This document shows positions 61,254-64,000 of a stretch of 64,000 nt of DNA, one piece after another. A program made the position numbers and the translations under genes. Numbering within the stretch: position 1 is the first letter of the stretch; the number at the start of each line of letters is the position of its first letter. The notes under the pieces are model-generated. The model did not search any database. It saw only the letters and a program-made list of their open reading frames with translations, and was not told the origin of the DNA. This DNA is from an uncultured Acetatifactor sp. (GTDB lineage: Bacteria > Bacillota > Clostridia > Lachnospirales > Lachnospiraceae), in assembly GCA_904501885.1 (NCBI GenBank), contig CAJGCP010000007.1:17074-81073 (forward strand), read 5' to 3'.

Positions 61254-62902
61254 GAAATGAAAGCAGTTCCTGGGCATATCTGTGGTCTGTCACAGGAAAG
61301 ATTAAATGGAATATCGTCCTTCTTTGTGTGATACAGACACTGTTGGGTATCAGCACTGTTTTTTACGCACTTTTTTTGAAGGAAATCATCAATAGAGCAG
61401 TGTCAGGCGACAGGCAGGGATTATTTGCTTGCTTCGGCTTGTTTGCTCTATTGGTTTTTGTACAGATTATGACCCGTACTGTGATTCGTCAGTTGGAAGA
61501 ACATACAAGAGCGTTGTTGGAGAATCAGGTAAAGGGTAGATTGTTTGGTGCCCTTTTGAAAAGTGAGTATGCATTTGTTACGGCAGTGCATTCCGGAGAA
61601 TGGATGAATCGTCTGACCGGGGATACTGCGCTAGTGGCAAATGGGCTGACAGAGATTTTACCTAGGTTATTGGGGACTGTGGTGCGCCTGGTGTCAGCTG
61701 CTTCCATGTTGATTGTACTGGAGCCGAAATTTGCTATGGTGATACTTCCCGGCGGATTTTTATTGATTGTGATTTCTTATGCATTTAGAAGAATCATGAA
61801 GAGCCTGCATAAGTCAGTGCGTGAAAAAGATGGTGAACTACGTAGCTATATGCAGGAAAGTCTGGGCAGTATGAAGGTGGTGCGTTCTTACGCTATGGAA
61901 GAGGCGGTGGAGTGCGAGGCTGACAGGCATATGCAGGAACATAAGCAGAAACGCATGCAGAAGGCGACCTTTTCTAATGTTTCCCATACAGGACTGGCGC
62001 TGGCTATGAATGGTGCTATGGTGCTGGGGATTTGTTACTGTGCATATGGTATCTTTGCAGGTGTATACGATTATGGTACTTTTGTGGCAGTGATGCAGTT
62101 GATTGGACAGGCTCAAATGCCGTTTGCTAATATCAGCGGATTTTTACCAAGGTTCTATGCGATGATGGCCAGCTGCGAACGCCTCACAGAGGTGGAAGCG
62201 TGGTTGGAGAAACAGGATGAGAATCGTTTGTCCTTGTTAGAAGTGCAACATTTTTATCAGGAAAAGTTACTGGGCTTAGGCTTGGAACATGCCTTTTTTG
62301 CTTATAATAGCCAGGAAGAGAATGTGCTGCAGGATTTCTCCATAGACATTCAAAAGGGAGAATTCGTTGCCTTTACCGGTAGCAGTGGCTGTGGAAAGAG
62401 TACGGTATTGGAAGCGTTGCTGTGCCTGTATCAGCTACAGCAAGGCAATCGATATATGCTAACTGCAGAGGGTAAGAGAGCGCTTACAGATAGATATCAA
62501 AAATTATTTGCGTATGTGCCGCAGGGGAATCACTTGATGAGTGGCACCATTCGTCAGGTAGTGGCTTTTGCGGAAGAGGGGACCGTCGATGAGGAGCGCA
62601 TCAGACAGGCACTTCAGATTGCCTGCGCAGAATTTGTGTATGAACTGGAAGCCGGATTGGATACGGTTCTGGGAGAGCGCGGGGCCGGTTTGTCGGAGGG
62701 ACAGATGCAACGCCTTGCCATTGCAAGAGCGATTTATTCCGGTCATCCGGTATTGTTCTTTGATGAGGCAACCAGCGCGCTGGATGGCCCTACTGAGGCA
62801 AAAGTTTTGGAGAACTTGCGTGCTATGACGGACCGCACATTGTTGATTGTGACCCACAGACAGCAGGCGCTGGAGGTGTGTGACAGGGTGATCGAATTTT
62901 AA
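61238..62902 (+). CDS. ABC transporter, fused permease-ATPase
   Basis: A 554-residue half-transporter with six membrane helices and an ATPase domain. Walker A is FTGSSGCGKSTV, signature GAGLSEGQMQRLAIARAI, Walker B VLFFDEATSALD, and the H-loop is IVTHRQQ. No peptidase C39 domain precedes the membrane part, so leader cleavage must be done by another protein, for example the S26-type protease upstream, whose gene it overlaps by 16 nt. It probably exports the modified peptide. Confidence 0.9.
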   Translation: MQKKVRNESSSWAYLWSVTGKIKWNIVLLCVIQTLLGISTVFYALFLKEIINRAVSGDRQGLFACFGLFALLVFVQIMTRTVIRQLEEHTRALLENQVKGRLFGALLKSEYAFVTAVHSGEWMNRLTGDTALVANGLTEILPRLLGTVVRLVSAASMLIVLEPKFAMVILPGGFLLIVISYAFRRIMKSLHKSVREKDGELRSYMQESLGSMKVVRSYAMEEAVECEADRHMQEHKQKRMQKATFSNVSHTGLALAMNGAMVLGICYCAYGIFAGVYDYGTFVAVMQLIGQAQMPFANISGFLPRFYAMMASCERLTEVEAWLEKQDENRLSLLEVQHFYQEKLLGLGLEHAFFAYNSQEENVLQDFSIDIQKGEFVAFTGSSGCGKSTVLEALLCLYQLQQGNRYMLTAEGKRALTDRYQKLFAYVPQGNHLMSGTIRQVVAFAEEGTVDEERIRQALQIACAEFVYELEAGLDTVLGERGAGLSEGQMQRLAIARAIYSGHPVLFFDEATSALDGPTEAKVLENLRAMTDRTLLIVTHRQQALEVCDRVIEF

Positions 62903-62964
62903 CAGTCACATGGAAGTGCTGTAAATCCCGAAGTGAAAGAAATGATGAGAAAAGGAGCGCCAGT

Positions 62965-64000
62965 ATGACAAAAGAGAGACAAAGCAATGTACCCTCAGAT
63001 ATGTTATATCTGGCGGTCTGTGCTATCAAGGAGAAATGCCCGGATAAGACAAAAGTGTCCGGAATGGATTTGGAGCGTTTATACAAGTATAGTTGTTTCC
63101 ATAATGTGGAGCCCTTGGTGGGCAAGGCATTGGCGTTTTTTTGTGATGGGGAATGTGGAGAAAATCAATCCGGACATGGAATATTCACTGAAAAAGACAA
63201 GGAAGTTCTGGAACAGTTTCAGGAAGCAACTCACAAAACAGCCCGCAAAAATCTGCTTCTGGATATGGCAAGGGCGCAGGTAGAGCAGTGGTTGGAGGAG
63301 AATGGTATCTGGTATGTGTCCCTAAAAGGTGCCGTGCTTCACAGTCTATATCCTGCCATCGGATTGCGTAAAATGGCAGATAATGATATTTGGTTTGATC
63401 GAGCCTATACAGAGCAGGTACGTGATTATTTCGTGGAAAATGGATATAAGGTGGTTTCCTACGGTAAGGCCAACCATGATGTGTACAGCAAAGATCCGGT
63501 TTATAATTTTGAAATGCACCGCACCCTGTATCATGAAGGCGAAAATCCCCGTTGGGATAGCTATTACGAAGACCTGCGTGACAGGTTGGTACCCTTGGAA
63601 AACAGGAAATTCGGATATCGGTTTTCTGAGGAGGATTTGTATGTTTATTTGATTTCCCATGCATATCACCATGATGTGTCAGACGGGTTTGGGATTAAGG
63701 TGATAGCGGATCTGTATTATTATCTGAAAGCGCATAGAGCAACTTTGGATTTTGCTTACATTGCCCAACAATTTGAGACTTTGGGCATTGTAGAATATGA
63801 AGCAACCCTTCGACAGTTGACAGAGAAACTGTTGGGCGATGAGAAGGTGGATTTGACGGAGGCAGAAAACAAGATGCTAATCCGTATGCTTGGTTCCGGA
63901 GCTTATGGTACGTTGAAAAATCGTGCGGATGGGCGATTGCAATCCCTGATGGAAGAGGAGACGACACCGGACTTTGGTTTGAAGATGAAGTACTTCTTCA
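62965..64000 (+). CDS. Nucleotidyltransferase-family protein (cut by window edge)
   Basis: At least 345 residues, open at the right edge. The central segment WYVSLKGAVLHSLYPAIGLR followed by KMADNDIWF carries the D-x-D of the nucleotidyltransferase_5-type fold found in RiPP and lasso peptide clusters, where such enzymes add nucleotides to phosphorylated products. A downstream helical domain (DLYVYLISHAYHHD) contains the conserved His. AAAGGAG sets the start. It is the seventh gene of the operon and further genes likely follow. Confidence 0.82.
   Translation, partial: MTKERQSNVPSDMLYLAVCAIKEKCPDKTKVSGMDLERLYKYSCFHNVEPLVGKALAFFCDGECGENQSGHGIFTEKDKEVLEQFQEATHKTARKNLLLDMARAQVEQWLEENGIWYVSLKGAVLHSLYPAIGLRKMADNDIWFDRAYTEQVRDYFVENGYKVVSYGKANHDVYSKDPVYNFEMHRTLYHEGENPRWDSYYEDLRDRLVPLENRKFGYRFSEEDLYVYLISHAYHHDVSDGFGIKVIADLYYYLKAHRATLDFAYIAQQFETLGIVEYEATLRQLTEKLLGDEKVDLTEAENKMLIRMLGSGAYGTLKNRADGRLQSLMEEETTPDFGLKMKYFF

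Overview
The window looks like chromosome from a Gram-positive, spore-former-related Clostridia, most likely a Lachnospiraceae-type anaerobe. The evidence is gene content: glycyl radical enzymes, a Spo0A C-terminal domain protein, DUF5688 and DUF554 proteins, a GH94 phosphorylase, a primary sigma factor beside dnaG, YerC, and short intergenic regions with consensus SigA promoters. I could not run a similarity search, so the lineage is inference. There are no rRNA genes, CRISPR arrays or recognisable insertion sequences. RNA genes are rnpB and one tRNA-Arg(CCG).

Layout. 1-7 kb: a divergent AraC-type regulator (cut by the window edge) and a tightly coupled operon of glycyl radical enzyme, EamA transporter, second glycyl radical enzyme and one shared activase. 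7-14 kb: housekeeping block dgt, dnaG, rpoD, trmK, uridine-kinase-like gene, then rnpB. 14-26.6 kb: alpha/beta hydrolase, MATE pump, tandem OB-fold protein, dapA-dapB, a repeat lipoprotein, a degenerate M23 protein, YerC, an orphan substrate-binding lipoprotein, PcrA-like helicase, a small membrane protein and an RlmD-type methyltransferase. 26.6-29.6 kb: an AT-richer accessory patch with a Fic protein and a GtrII-type membrane protein. 29.6-39 kb: Gfo/Idh/MocA oxidoreductase, malic enzyme, PHP and EEP phosphoesterases, GH94 phosphorylase, DUF554 and a GH42-like protein. 39-47.9 kb: stand-alone Spo0A DNA-binding domain, LytTR regulator, yqeG-aroE-aroK-aroQ, efp, DUF5688, tRNA-Arg, SH3 protein, a small helical protein whose ribosome binding site lies inside a terminator hairpin, and gdhA.

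47.9-64 kb is accessory: an ORF6N protein, a 2626-residue secreted protein of nine repeated jelly-roll-like modules with Pro-Thr linkers, a 48-residue peptide with a lasso-type YxxPxL leader, a HicA/HicB pair, and an operon of lipoprotein, HPr-kinase-like protein, degenerate deacetylase-like membrane protein, PqqD-like protein, S26-type peptidase, ABC transporter and nucleotidyltransferase (cut at the right edge). The small peptide plus this operon looks like a RiPP pathway of the kind that phosphorylates or nucleotidylates its product. No lasso cyclase or B2 protease is inside the window.

The best candidates for undescribed biology are (1) this RiPP-like locus, (2) the two-enzyme glycyl radical operon in which one enzyme lacks the usual Cys-x-Glu glutamate, (3) the terminator that buries a ribosome binding site and runs up to the start codon at 45,987, and (4) a repeated, structure-conserving leader element placed before both the ORF6N gene and the HicAB pair.
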